Positions 31,848 through 40,229 of a stretch of DNA of 64,000 bases are shown here, in pieces. The translations under genes and the position numbers were made by a program. How positions within the stretch are numbered: position 1 is the stretch's first letter; each line of letters opens with the position of its first letter. This stretch comes from Microbispora amethystogenes (GTDB lineage: Bacteria; Actinomycetota; Actinomycetes; Streptosporangiales; Streptosporangiaceae): the NCBI RefSeq assembly GCF_016863015.1, contig NZ_BOOB01000062.1, positions 1-64,000 on the forward strand, given 5' to 3'. The notes below the pieces were generated by a model that made no database searches, was not told the origin of the DNA, and was given only the letters and a program-made list of their open reading frames with translations.

Positions 31848-34634
31848 TCAGCCGACGGCGGCCCCGCCGAACTCGAGGACCGCGGGCAGATCGGCCCGGC
31901 TGGTGATGTCGAGCTTGCGGTAGATCCGGGTGAGGTGCTGCTCCACCGTGCTCACCGTCAGGTACAGCTCACCGGCGATCTCCCGGTTGGTGTGCCCGGC
32001 GGCGGCCAGCACCGCGACCCGGCGCTCGGCCTCGCTCAGCAGCGCGGCGCTGCCCCCGCTCAGAGCCGGGGCCGTCTGCTTGCCGGTCTCGGCCGCCGCC
32101 TGCGGGCCGCCGATCTCGGCGCCGCACTCCTTCATCAGGGCCCGCGCCCGGATCATGATCATGCCCACCCTCCGGTGCTCGCCCAGGCCGCGGTAGGCCT
32201 CCGCGAGGTCGAAGAGCGATCGGGCCTGCTCGTAGCGGTCGCCCCCGTTCTGCAGCATGTCGGCCGACTTGCGCAGGAGCATCGGCCGGTGCCGCAGCTC
32301 GCTGGTGGCCGCCAGCAGGCGGATCGTCATGCCGAGCTCCCGCGGTGTGCGGGAGTTGCAGCGGGACAACTGGTCCTCGATCAGCTTCGCGGCCTGCTCA
32401 GTGCGCCCCAACTGCAGACAGGCCTCGGCGGCGCCGGCCCGCCACGGCAGCAGGCCCGGCACGTCCAGGCCCCACCTGCCGGTCAGTTCGCCGCAGAGCT
32501 GGAAGTCCCGCAGGGCCAGCGCCGCCTGCCCGACCGCCAGGCTGTAGCGGCCCCTGGCGTACAGGTAGTGCAGGCCGTAGCGGCTCTCGAACATGGCGTC
32601 CAGCACGGGCCGGTCGAGGATGTCGTGCACGTCGTCGAACCTGCCCATCGCGGTCAGCGCGATCACCAGGCTGCCGAGCGGGCTGCCCACCGTGACGCCC
32701 CAGCTGGTGATGGGCATGATCTCCAACGCGGCCCGCGCGTACTGCTCGGCGCTGACCATGTCGCCCTGCCGTACGGCCATCTCGGCGCGGATGGCCGAGA
32801 GCCTCGCCTGGCGGCTCGGGGCGCGCCGGGAGGACGCCTCGACGCTGAACAGGTCGCACAGCGGCGCGGCCTTCTCCGCCTGGCCGCCGTAGGTGAGCGC
32901 GAGCAGCGCGCACTCCACGGTGTCCATCGACATCTCGTCGAGGCGCGCGAGCCGCAGGATGCGCTCGACGGCGATCAGGGCGCCCTCGTGCGGGCCGTTC
33001 ACGAGCACCTGCGCGAGCGCGGTCGCCGTCTCCAGGCGCCGCCCCGCGGCCACCGACACCAGGGCCGTTCCGGTGTCCGCGCGCGGCTCGCCGAGCTTGG
33101 ACGCGAAGGCGGGATGGGTGGCGCGCAGCCACGGGCGCGCGATGTTGAGCTCCATCACCGTCTCGGGGTCGCTCTCGTATCCCGCGGTGGTCAGGTGCTC
33201 GATCACGTCCTGCGCGTCGTCGTACCTGCCGTGCCAGAGCAGTGCGCGGGCCAGGACCACGCCGTCGCCGCCGCGTAGGTGACCGCGCTGCATCGCCTCG
33301 GTGAGATCGGCCAGATGCCGGTCGGGCGCCTCGGGGTTGATGCGCCACTCGGCACGCACCAGCATCGTGGCGATCTTGAGGCGGCGCCGCTCGTCGGTGC
33401 ACGCCTGCCACGCGAGGCGCAGGTAGTCCACGCCACGCTCGGTGCGGCCCTCGCGCAGCGCGTCCCTGGCCGCGTCCTCCAGCACCGGCACCACCCAGGG
33501 AGCGTCGATCGGGCCCGCCTGGACGAGGTGATCGGCGATCACCGACGTGGCCGCGCCGTCCGCGTGCGCCAGTTCGGCCGCGCGGCGGTGCAGGTCCCGG
33601 CGCTCGTCGAGGCCCACCTCGGCCAGCACGGCCGTACGGGCCGACTCGTGCCGGAACCGGCCCACGCTGAGCACGCCGCCGGCCGTCAGCGCGTTCATCG
33701 CCCTGCTGATCTGGGTGTGGCCCAGGCCGAGCAGCCGGTCGAGCGAGTCGGTCTCGCCGAGCACCGCCAGGCACCGGGCGATCCGGAGCAGCTCGGGCTC
33801 GCCGCGGTGCAGGCAGGTCAGCACGGCCTGGCCGTACCGCTCGCCGACCACCGGCTCGTCCGCCGCCGGCTCGCCGTCCCGTTCCCGCGCGGACGGGCCG
33901 CCGAGGTAGTCCTCGATGAGGGCGGCGGCCAGCAGCGGGTTGCCCGCGCTGTAGGCGTACCAGTCCTCGGCGAAGCGGACCGCGACCTCCTCGCCCGCCC
34001 GCTCGCGCACCAGCGTGTGCACGCCCTGCCGGGACAGCGGGTTGAGCTGCACGACGCCGCAGTACGGCTGGCGCAGCAGGTCGGTCCAGAAGAAGGTGTC
34101 GGTGCTGCGCACGTAGTCGGAGTAGCTGAAGATCACCATGATCCGGGCGAAGCGTACGCGCCGGGCGAGGTAGGCCAGGCACAGCAACGACGGGCGGTCG
34201 GCGTAGTGCACGTCGTCGACCACGATCACCAGCGGATAGCGCTCCGACAGCTCCAGCAGCACGGTGCACAGAGCGTGCGCGATCTGGGCGTCCACCTGGT
34301 CGAGGGTCTCGGAGGCGAGCCCGGAGCTCATCGCGGTCCGCTTGCCCTCCTCGAGCAGCGCGAGCGCGCGCACGCGCTCCTCCTCCACCAGCGGCGCCTC
34401 TTCGATGAGCTGGCCCAGCACGCCGAGCGGCAGGTCCTGCTCCATGCGGGACGCGGTCGCGGCGACGGGCAGGGCGCCCAGCTCCACGGCCTGCTCGGCG
34501 AACGCGTCGAGCAGCGCGCTCTTCCCGGTGGCGACGGTGCCGCTGAGCATCGCGACCTTGCCCTTGCCGGTCAGCGCGGCCGCCAGCATCTCCTGTAACG
34601 AGGCCAGTGCCTCGTCTCTCTCAATCAAGTTCAT
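31848..34634 (-). CDS. LAL-family (large LuxR) transcriptional activator
   Basis: A 928-residue regulator. Residues 5-330 are an AAA ATPase with Walker A GTVATGKS near 33 and Walker B PLVIVVDDVHYAD near 135. Residues 350-830 are TPR-like helices. Residues 860-920 are a LuxR helix-turn-helix (LSEAERRVAVLAAAGHTNREIAGELYLTVSTVEQHL). LAL proteins are typical pathway-specific activators of macrolide and other polyketide clusters. The ATG at 34634 is chosen over the TTG at 34637; GGAGGGGG lies upstream. Its own terminator follows. Confidence 0.9.
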   Translation of the reverse strand: MNLIERDEALASLQEMLAAALTGKGKVAMLSGTVATGKSALLDAFAEQAVELGALPVAATASRMEQDLPLGVLGQLIEEAPLVEEERVRALALLEEGKRTAMSSGLASETLDQVDAQIAHALCTVLLELSERYPLVIVVDDVHYADRPSLLCLAYLARRVRFARIMVIFSYSDYVRSTDTFFWTDLLRQPYCGVVQLNPLSRQGVHTLVRERAGEEVAVRFAEDWYAYSAGNPLLAAALIEDYLGGPSARERDGEPAADEPVVGERYGQAVLTCLHRGEPELLRIARCLAVLGETDSLDRLLGLGHTQISRAMNALTAGGVLSVGRFRHESARTAVLAEVGLDERRDLHRRAAELAHADGAATSVIADHLVQAGPIDAPWVVPVLEDAARDALREGRTERGVDYLRLAWQACTDERRRLKIATMLVRAEWRINPEAPDRHLADLTEAMQRGHLRGGDGVVLARALLWHGRYDDAQDVIEHLTTAGYESDPETVMELNIARPWLRATHPAFASKLGEPRADTGTALVSVAAGRRLETATALAQVLVNGPHEGALIAVERILRLARLDEMSMDTVECALLALTYGGQAEKAAPLCDLFSVEASSRRAPSRQARLSAIRAEMAVRQGDMVSAEQYARAALEIMPITSWGVTVGSPLGSLVIALTAMGRFDDVHDILDRPVLDAMFESRYGLHYLYARGRYSLAVGQAALALRDFQLCGELTGRWGLDVPGLLPWRAGAAEACLQLGRTEQAAKLIEDQLSRCNSRTPRELGMTIRLLAATSELRHRPMLLRKSADMLQNGGDRYEQARSLFDLAEAYRGLGEHRRVGMIMIRARALMKECGAEIGGPQAAAETGKQTAPALSGGSAALLSEAERRVAVLAAAGHTNREIAGELYLTVSTVEQHLTRIYRKLDITSRADLPAVLEFGGAAVG

Positions 34635-35034
34635 CAAGCGGGCCCCCTCCAGCTGAGCTTCCGTCCTTACGAATGGACGCTTGCCTGCTTGTTGGAGACG
34701 ATGTTCTCCCCGGCCGCTTTTGGATCGCTATCGCGCCCTTATCCCTCGCCACGACGTCCCCTCCGGGCATCTCTCGCAGCGGGACGGGACGCGCCGGGCC
34801 GGAGCGTGCCGGAGCGCGCGACAGCCGCCCGTCCCGCCCGTGACAGGGGCGGAGGCGGGCGGAAGGCGCGTCAGAACTTCAGCGGGCGGCCGGAGGGAGT
34901 GCGCAGGTCGGGCGCTTCGTCCCTGGCGGCGGGACGCCCCGAGGGCCGGCTCTTCTTCAGCTGCTTTCGCGTCATCGCGTCGTGCCCTTCCGTGCGGGGC
35001 CCGGGGACGAGGGCCGGAGGATGGTCGTGCGCGG
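34635..35034. other. Gap between LeuA-like and LAL genes
   Basis: A 400-base stretch holding the LAL promoter region (an AT-richer part around 34650-34740) and one doubtful 34-codon minus-strand ORF at 34871-34975. No other gene, hairpin terminator or repeat was found. Confidence 0.5.
34871..34975 (-). CDS. Possible 34-residue basic peptide (doubtful)
   Basis: ATG at 34975 to TGA at 34871 gives a very basic peptide (MTRKQLKKSRPSGRP at the start, TPSGRPLKF at the end) directly downstream of the LeuA-like gene. There is only a weak AAGG site 13 bases upstream. Codon use is consistent with coding, but in DNA of this GC content such frames arise by chance. No family recognised. Confidence 0.25.
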   Translation of the reverse strand: MTRKQLKKSRPSGRPAARDEAPDLRTPSGRPLKF

Positions 35035-36789
35035 TCACGCGGTGGTGGCCAGCCGCCGCCTGCGCGGGCGCGCGTGCTCGTGCGCGTCGCCCAGTTCGCG
35101 GTGGTGCCTGCCGGTGGGCTCGGCCCGCCGGGCGGCCCGGTGGACGACGGCCTGCACCGCCCGGAGCGCGGCGGCCTCGGCGTCCCGCTCGATCCCCACA
35201 CCCCAGTGCGTACGGCCCCCGAGGCGGCACTCGGCGTAGACCGCGACGCCCGCCTCGACGTCCCGCTCCCCCTGGCCGACGCCGGTCCGGTGGACGGCGC
35301 GGACCTCGATCCCCCAGTCGGCGAGGCTCACGCGGAGCGCCTGCAGCGCGTCCGCGCGCTCGGCGCCCACCTCGAAGCCTCCGCCGTCAACGTGCAGTTC
35401 GACGGCGAGCGGCTCCGGCCCGAAGACGGGCGGCCCGGGCGGGCACGTGTACTCGCTCTCGAACAGCTCCCGCACCCCGCTGGGGGTGATCTCCATGCCC
35501 TCGCTGTCGGCCCGCCGCTGCACCACCCGGGCGAAGTCGATCTGCAGGTCGCGCGGCAGGTGCCTGCCGTACCAGGTGCTCATGATGTAGGCGACGCCGC
35601 CCTTGCCGGACTGGCTGTTGATGCGCACCACGGCCTCGTAGGTCCGGCCCACGTCCGCAGGGTCGACGGGCAGGTACGGCATGGCCCAGGGCATCTCGTC
35701 GATCGGGGCGCCGTGCGCGGCGGCCTCCCGCTCCAGCGCGTCGAAGCCCTTCTTGATGGCGTCCTGGTGGGAGCCGGAGAAGGAGGTGTAGACGAGGTCG
35801 CCCCCGTACGGGTGGCGCGGGTGGACCGGGATGCCGTTGCACTCCTCCACGACCCGGCGGATCGCGTTGAGGTCGGAGAAGTCGACACCCGGGTCGACGC
35901 CGTGGCTGAACAGGTTCATGCCGAGCGTGACCAGATCCACGTTGCCCGCGCGTTCGCCGTTGCCGAACAGGCAGCCCTCGATCCGCTGCGCGCCGGCCAT
36001 CATGGCCAGCTCCGCCGAGGCGACACCGGTCCCCCGGTCGTTGTGCGGGTGGATGGACAGGCAGACGTGCTCCCGCCGGGACAGGTTGCGGTCGAGCCAC
36101 TCGATCTGGTCGGCGAAGACGTTGGGCGTGCTCCGCTCGACGGTCGTCGGGAAGTTCAGGATGATCTCCCGCCCGGGGCCGGGCTGCCAGACGTCCATGA
36201 CCGCCTCGCAGACCTCCAGGGAGAAGTCCAGCTCGGTGTCGTTGAACAGCTCGGGAGAGTACTGGAAGCCCAGGTCGCAGTCGCTCAGCGTCTTGTCCGC
36301 GTATTTCATCATCAGGCGCGTGCCCTGGACGGCCAGGTCCTTGCACTCGTCCCTGGTCATCCCGAACACCAGCCGCCGGAACAACGGCGACGTCGCGTTG
36401 TAGAGGTGGATGGTGGCGCGGGGAGCGCCTTCGAGGCTCTCCACGGTCCGCCGGATCAGCTCGTCACGCGCCTGCACCAGAACGGAGACGCGCACGTCGT
36501 CGGGAATGAGGTCGCGCTCGATGAGCTCACGCAGGAAGGCGTGGTCGTCCTCGCTCGCCACGGGAAAACCGACTTCGATCTCCTTGTATCCCATCCGGAC
36601 CAGCAGATCGAACATGGCCATCTTTCGCGCCGGGCTCATCGGACTGGCCAGCGACTGGTTGCCGTCGCGAAGGTCGGTGGAAAGCCAGCGAGGCGCCCGC
36701 GTGATGACGTTGTCGGGCCAGCGGCGGCCGGACAGCCGGACGGGTTCGGGGGCGCTGTAGCGCCGCAGCGCCTTGGTCATCCTCGTCAA
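35035..36789 (-). CDS. 2-isopropylmalate synthase-like enzyme (LeuA family)
   Basis: A 584-residue HMGL-like Claisen condensation enzyme. The TIM barrel (residues 35-400) carries LSTDLRDGNQSL with the catalytic Arg-Asp and a metal-binding Asp near 40, HPHNDRG near 240 (metal His) and GNGERAGN near 270. Residues 440-550 resemble the LeuA regulatory domain. LeuA joins acetyl-CoA to 2-oxoisovalerate; paralogues in biosynthetic clusters make other alkylmalates. Here it sits among polyketide genes with no leuB/C/D, so a dedicated role in a starter or branched extender unit is likely. A TTG at 36789 with GAAGGGA before it fits better than the ATG at 36780, which has no room for a ribosome site. Confidence 0.85.
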   Translation of the reverse strand: MTRMTKALRRYSAPEPVRLSGRRWPDNVITRAPRWLSTDLRDGNQSLASPMSPARKMAMFDLLVRMGYKEIEVGFPVASEDDHAFLRELIERDLIPDDVRVSVLVQARDELIRRTVESLEGAPRATIHLYNATSPLFRRLVFGMTRDECKDLAVQGTRLMMKYADKTLSDCDLGFQYSPELFNDTELDFSLEVCEAVMDVWQPGPGREIILNFPTTVERSTPNVFADQIEWLDRNLSRREHVCLSIHPHNDRGTGVASAELAMMAGAQRIEGCLFGNGERAGNVDLVTLGMNLFSHGVDPGVDFSDLNAIRRVVEECNGIPVHPRHPYGGDLVYTSFSGSHQDAIKKGFDALEREAAAHGAPIDEMPWAMPYLPVDPADVGRTYEAVVRINSQSGKGGVAYIMSTWYGRHLPRDLQIDFARVVQRRADSEGMEITPSGVRELFESEYTCPPGPPVFGPEPLAVELHVDGGGFEVGAERADALQALRVSLADWGIEVRAVHRTGVGQGERDVEAGVAVYAECRLGGRTHWGVGIERDAEAAALRAVQAVVHRAARRAEPTGRHHRELGDAHEHARPRRRRLATTA

Positions 36790-36817
36790 CGGAAGATCCC
36801 TTCTCTCTGGCTCAGGG

Positions 36818-37156
36818 TTAACCGTTCGAACCGAAATACGTCGAATAGGAATAAGGCGACAGCGTCACCTGGATCTGGAAGGAGGACACGTCACCGATGA
36901 TGCGGAACATCACGGCGATCTCCGGATAGGCGGCGGTCATTCCGAGATTGACGAAATAGTGGTCGCTGTCGAATATCATGCGGTAGAGCCCGCGCTCCAA
37001 CTGGGCGGTGTCCCATCCCTTCACGACGCCCGCGCCATCGGTCTCGGCGGTGGTCACGTGCCACCAGACACCGTCGACCTCGCGTTCCAGGCGCAAACGA
37101 ACGCCGGCCGCGCCGCGGCCGAAAACGCTGTCCAATGCCTGCGCCGTTATGTTCAT
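36818..37156 (-). CDS. Transthyretin/HIUase-like protein without catalytic residues
   Basis: A 112-residue protein with the whole HIUase frame, including the C-terminal signature SPYSYSTYFGS (normally SPYSYSTYRGS) and the N-terminal ALDSVFGRGAAGV (normally HVLDTxxGRPAAGV). Active HIUase uses two His, one Arg and the YRGS tail to hydrolyse 5-hydroxyisourate. Here the first His (T-H-V-L-D) is Gln/Ala (A-Q-A-L-D), the second (H-x-H-V-x-L-L-S-P) is replaced in FQIQVTLSP, the Arg of ADGR is gone (TDGAGVVKG) and YRGS is YFGS. It is not a uricase-pathway enzyme; a binding or new catalytic role beside the LeuA-like gene is inferred. It starts at ATG 37156, 28 bases before the LeuA-like gene. Confidence 0.8.
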   Translation of the reverse strand: MNITAQALDSVFGRGAAGVRLRLEREVDGVWWHVTTAETDGAGVVKGWDTAQLERGLYRMIFDSDHYFVNLGMTAAYPEIAVMFRIIGDVSSFQIQVTLSPYSYSTYFGSNG

Positions 37157-37331
37157 CGCTCAGCTCACACCTGTCTATCGGACCCTCGGGGACCGATCTC
37201 GAAGTCTCCAGTGACGTCTTCCGGGTCGCTTCCGCACAGCCTCGCAGCGCCGGCTATCGGTTCACCTTCGCCGCTCTATCGGGGGTCCGGGGCCGCGAAC
37301 GAGTGACCGGGCCACCGGGCCGCGGCCATCC

Positions 37332-37351
37332 GGACAAGGGTGTCTAGGGGT
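37332..37351 (+). promoter_or_regulatory. Shared GGGTG-N2-TAGGGGT element
   Basis: GGACAAGGGTG-TC-TAGGGGT is identical to the element before mftA at 23078-23097 except for one base between the halves (19 of 20 identical). It lies about 180 bases upstream of the HIUase-like gene, in the opposite orientation to that gene. Confidence 0.5.
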
Positions 37352-37504
37352 GCCGGCGCGCCTGCCGAGACTATTACAGTGATATCAGCGAAAGCGCAAG
37401 TTTGAACGATTTGTGAGCCTCCTGCGAGGTGACGCCCCTGAGTGCGCGATAACGGCAGAAACCGTGAATCCAGCGATGAGAGACGAACGAGTCGCACGAA
37501 CGAA

Positions 37505-37540
37505 AATGGAGCCGTCGGGAATCGACCCGACGGCTCCATT
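37505..37540 (-). terminator. 15-bp perfect hairpin after SARP-1
   Basis: AATGGAGCCGTCGGG (37505-37519) pairs exactly with 37526-37540 around AATCGA, 31 bases past the SARP-1 stop on the minus strand. Confidence 0.8.
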
Positions 37541-37570
37541 CGTCTGCCCGGCTCACGCACGGGCGGTGAA

Positions 37571-40069
37571 TCACTTGCGCGCGGGGGTCTCCACGTTCCG
37601 CGGCGAGGGCCCTGAGGCCGGGCGGCCGCGGGCCGGACGGGGGGAACGCCGGCCGGGTGCCTGCAGCTTCTCGTCGTCGAGCCGGCTCGCCACCACGCGG
37701 CGCGCCCCGGCCTCGTCGAAGCGGCCCGACTCGCACTCCAGCAGGCCGATGCGGCGGACGGCGAGGGCCACACCATGGTCGTTGCCGGTCTGCCGGAACA
37801 ACTCCAGCGCGGTGTCGAGGCTGCCGCGGGCGTCGGCGTAGCGCTGCTCGGCGGCCGACAGCAGGCCCGTCGAGTAGTGCATGACCGCCTGGCCCCTGCG
37901 GTCCCCGGCCTGGCGGGCGGCCGCCAGGGCCAGGGTGTTCATGTCGCGCCACTCGTCGAAGTAGACCCCGGACTCGAAGAAGGGCGCGGCGCAGATGGCC
38001 AGGTTCCAGGACAGCTCGGCGAGACCGGCCTGGGCGGCCTGGCGGATCCCGGACACCAGCGTCAGCCGCTCGCGTTCGTACCACGGAAGCGGCTGCTGGA
38101 CGAGGCGGCGGACCAGCGTGTCGGGCAGCGGCCAGCGGGAGTCGCCGCTGTGGAGGCCCGCGTAGTCGTCGCCGTACTGCTCGCGGTGCGCGTCCCGCGC
38201 GAGGTGAAGCAGGCAGCTCAGCACCCTGGCCAGCGCGGCGCCGCGCTCGGCGGCCGGTTCCTCGGCGGCCAGGCGCTCCCTGGCGAACACCCGGATGAGG
38301 TCGTGGAAGCGATACCGGCTCTGCGCTCCCCTCCCCGTCCCGGTGATCTCGACGAGCTGGGCGTCGGCCAGGTCGTCCATCAGGTCCTGGGTCTCGTGCA
38401 GCGGCCGGTCCAGCAACGCGGCGCTGACCCACGAGGGGAACGGCTGGAAGTCGAGGATGGCGAGCCGGCGGAACAGCGTGCGGGCCAGGTCGCCGGTGCT
38501 CTCGTAGGCGACGGCGATGCTGGCCCGCATGCCCATCTCGCCGTGCCTGAGCTCGTCCAGGCGGCGGGTCTCGTCCTGCAGCCGCCCCGCCAGGTGCTCG
38601 ATGCTCCAGTGCGGATGGGCGGAGAGGCGTGATCCGGCGATGCGCAGCGCGAGCGGCAGCCGGCCGCAGAGCTCGGCGAGGGCCCGCGCCGACGCCGGCT
38701 CCGACCGCACCCGGTCCTCTCCCGCGATGTGGGCCAGCAGCCGCATCGACTGGTCCGTGTCGAAGGTGTCCACCTCGACGTTCCGCGCGCCGGGCAGGCC
38801 GGTCAGCCTGCTGCGGCTGGTGACGATGACCGAGCAGCCCGGGCTGCCCGGCAGCAACGGCACCACCTGGCTCTCGCCGGCCGCGTCGTCGAGCACCACC
38901 AGCACCGTACGGCCGGCCAGCAGGCCGCGGTACATCTCGGCCCGCTCGTCCAGCGTCTCCGGTACGGCGCCGCCCGGGACGCCGAGCGCCCGCAGGAACC
39001 GGCCCAGCACGTCGAAGGGATGCACGGGGCGGGCCGCCCCGCCGTGGAGGGCGGCGAACAGCTGCCCGTCGGGGAACCGTTCGGCGACGGTGTGGGCGGT
39101 GTGGACGGCGACGGTGCTCTTTCCGACGCCCGGCTTGCCGGTGATGACCGCGATCGGCACGGCGGACGACGCCCGTTCCCCCGGGGACGGCGTGATGATG
39201 CGGCGTACGGCGTCGACCTGCGGGGCGCGGCCGGTGAAGTCGGCGATGCCCGCAGGCAGCATCCGCGGGGCGCCGGCCCGGGGCGTCGCCACGGCGGCGC
39301 TCACCGGTGGCGCCGGCGCCGGCCGCCCCGTGTCGACGGAGAGCCGGATCGCGTGTTCGAGCCGCCGCAGCCGCTCGTTCGGCTCGATCCCCAGCTCCTC
39401 GACGAGGATCCGCCTGCCCTCACGGTAGACGTGCAGGGCCTCGGGCTGCCGTCCCGACTGGTGGAGGGCGGTCATCAGCTGGCCGCGCAGCTGCTCGCGG
39501 AGCGGATACCGCTCCACCAGTTCCGTCAGCTCGGCTATCACCTCCCGGTGCCGTCCCAGGGAGAGCTCCAGCTCGATGCAGTTCTCGTGGGCGGCGATCC
39601 GGTCCTCGGTGAGGCGGCGGGCGGCCGCCCGGATCAGCCTGCCGTCTATCCCCTCCAGTGCGTGACCCCGCCAGAGGGCGAGCGCCTCGCGGTAGTGACC
39701 GACGGCGACCTCGGCCGCGCCGGCCGAGGCCGCCCGCCGGGCCGTCCGGACCAGGTTTCCGAAGCGGTCGGAGTCGAGTTCGTCGTCCCCGATCTCGATC
39801 GCGTACCCCTGGGAGTGTGTGGAGATCAGGTTGGGCCGGCCGTACTGGGCGAAGACCCGGCGCAGGGCCGAGATGCAGATCTGCACCTGAGAACGGCAGG
39901 TCGTGGGCGGGTTGTCGTCGTAGACCGCCTCGATGAGCCTGCCGATGGACGTGCCCCGGCTGTGGTCCAGCAGGAGCACGGCCAGGGCCGTCTGCTGTCT
40001 CGTGCTGCCCAGGTCCACGCGATGCGTGCCGTCCACGACTTCCAGAGGCCCGAGAATGCGAAACTTCAC
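37571..40069 (-). CDS. AfsR/SARP-family regulator 1 (short TPR tail)
   Basis: An 832-residue regulator: OmpR-like winged helix (residues 1-95, VKFRILGPLEVVDG), BTAD domain (100-255), NB-ARC ATPase with Walker A VITGKPGVGKST near 312 and Walker B VLVVLDDAA near 385, then a few TPRs from about 620. The paralogue next to it is about 190 residues longer at this end; here the TPR array stops at about 790 and is followed by a Pro/Arg-rich tail, so a past truncation is likely. It starts at GTG 40069, with AGGAG 8 bases upstream. SARPs bind heptamer repeats at promoters of antibiotic genes. Confidence 0.88.
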   Translation of the reverse strand: MKFRILGPLEVVDGTHRVDLGSTRQQTALAVLLLDHSRGTSIGRLIEAVYDDNPPTTCRSQVQICISALRRVFAQYGRPNLISTHSQGYAIEIGDDELDSDRFGNLVRTARRAASAGAAEVAVGHYREALALWRGHALEGIDGRLIRAAARRLTEDRIAAHENCIELELSLGRHREVIAELTELVERYPLREQLRGQLMTALHQSGRQPEALHVYREGRRILVEELGIEPNERLRRLEHAIRLSVDTGRPAPAPPVSAAVATPRAGAPRMLPAGIADFTGRAPQVDAVRRIITPSPGERASSAVPIAVITGKPGVGKSTVAVHTAHTVAERFPDGQLFAALHGGAARPVHPFDVLGRFLRALGVPGGAVPETLDERAEMYRGLLAGRTVLVVLDDAAGESQVVPLLPGSPGCSVIVTSRSRLTGLPGARNVEVDTFDTDQSMRLLAHIAGEDRVRSEPASARALAELCGRLPLALRIAGSRLSAHPHWSIEHLAGRLQDETRRLDELRHGEMGMRASIAVAYESTGDLARTLFRRLAILDFQPFPSWVSAALLDRPLHETQDLMDDLADAQLVEITGTGRGAQSRYRFHDLIRVFARERLAAEEPAAERGAALARVLSCLLHLARDAHREQYGDDYAGLHSGDSRWPLPDTLVRRLVQQPLPWYERERLTLVSGIRQAAQAGLAELSWNLAICAAPFFESGVYFDEWRDMNTLALAAARQAGDRRGQAVMHYSTGLLSAAEQRYADARGSLDTALELFRQTGNDHGVALAVRRIGLLECESGRFDEAGARRVVASRLDDEKLQAPGRRSPRPARGRPASGPSPRNVETPARK

Positions 40070-40229
40070 CGCGTGACTCCTTGCACTTATCGGACCCGTC
40101 TCCCGGGCCCACAAGGATGATCGGTTTCACATGTTGATGGGGATGGACGAAAAGATTACCGTTGCGGGCTGATCCTATGACCCAACCGGTAGGGATTCCA
40201 ACAGGTTGGCAGTCCCGGCAGCGGCCAGG

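Larger units (their letters stand above)
37157..37570. other. Gap with motif and terminator between SARP-1 and HIUase-like gene
   Basis: A 414-base gap without genes. It contains the SARP-1 terminator (37505-37540), the shared TAGGGGT element (37332-37351) and an AT-richer patch (ACTATTACAGTGATATCAG, 37370-37388) that may be the promoter for the HIUase-like and LeuA-like genes. Confidence 0.5.

Noticed and set aside
36818-37156. Functional 5-hydroxyisourate hydrolase
   Set aside because: The catalytic His, Arg and YRGS residues are missing and no urate genes are nearby.
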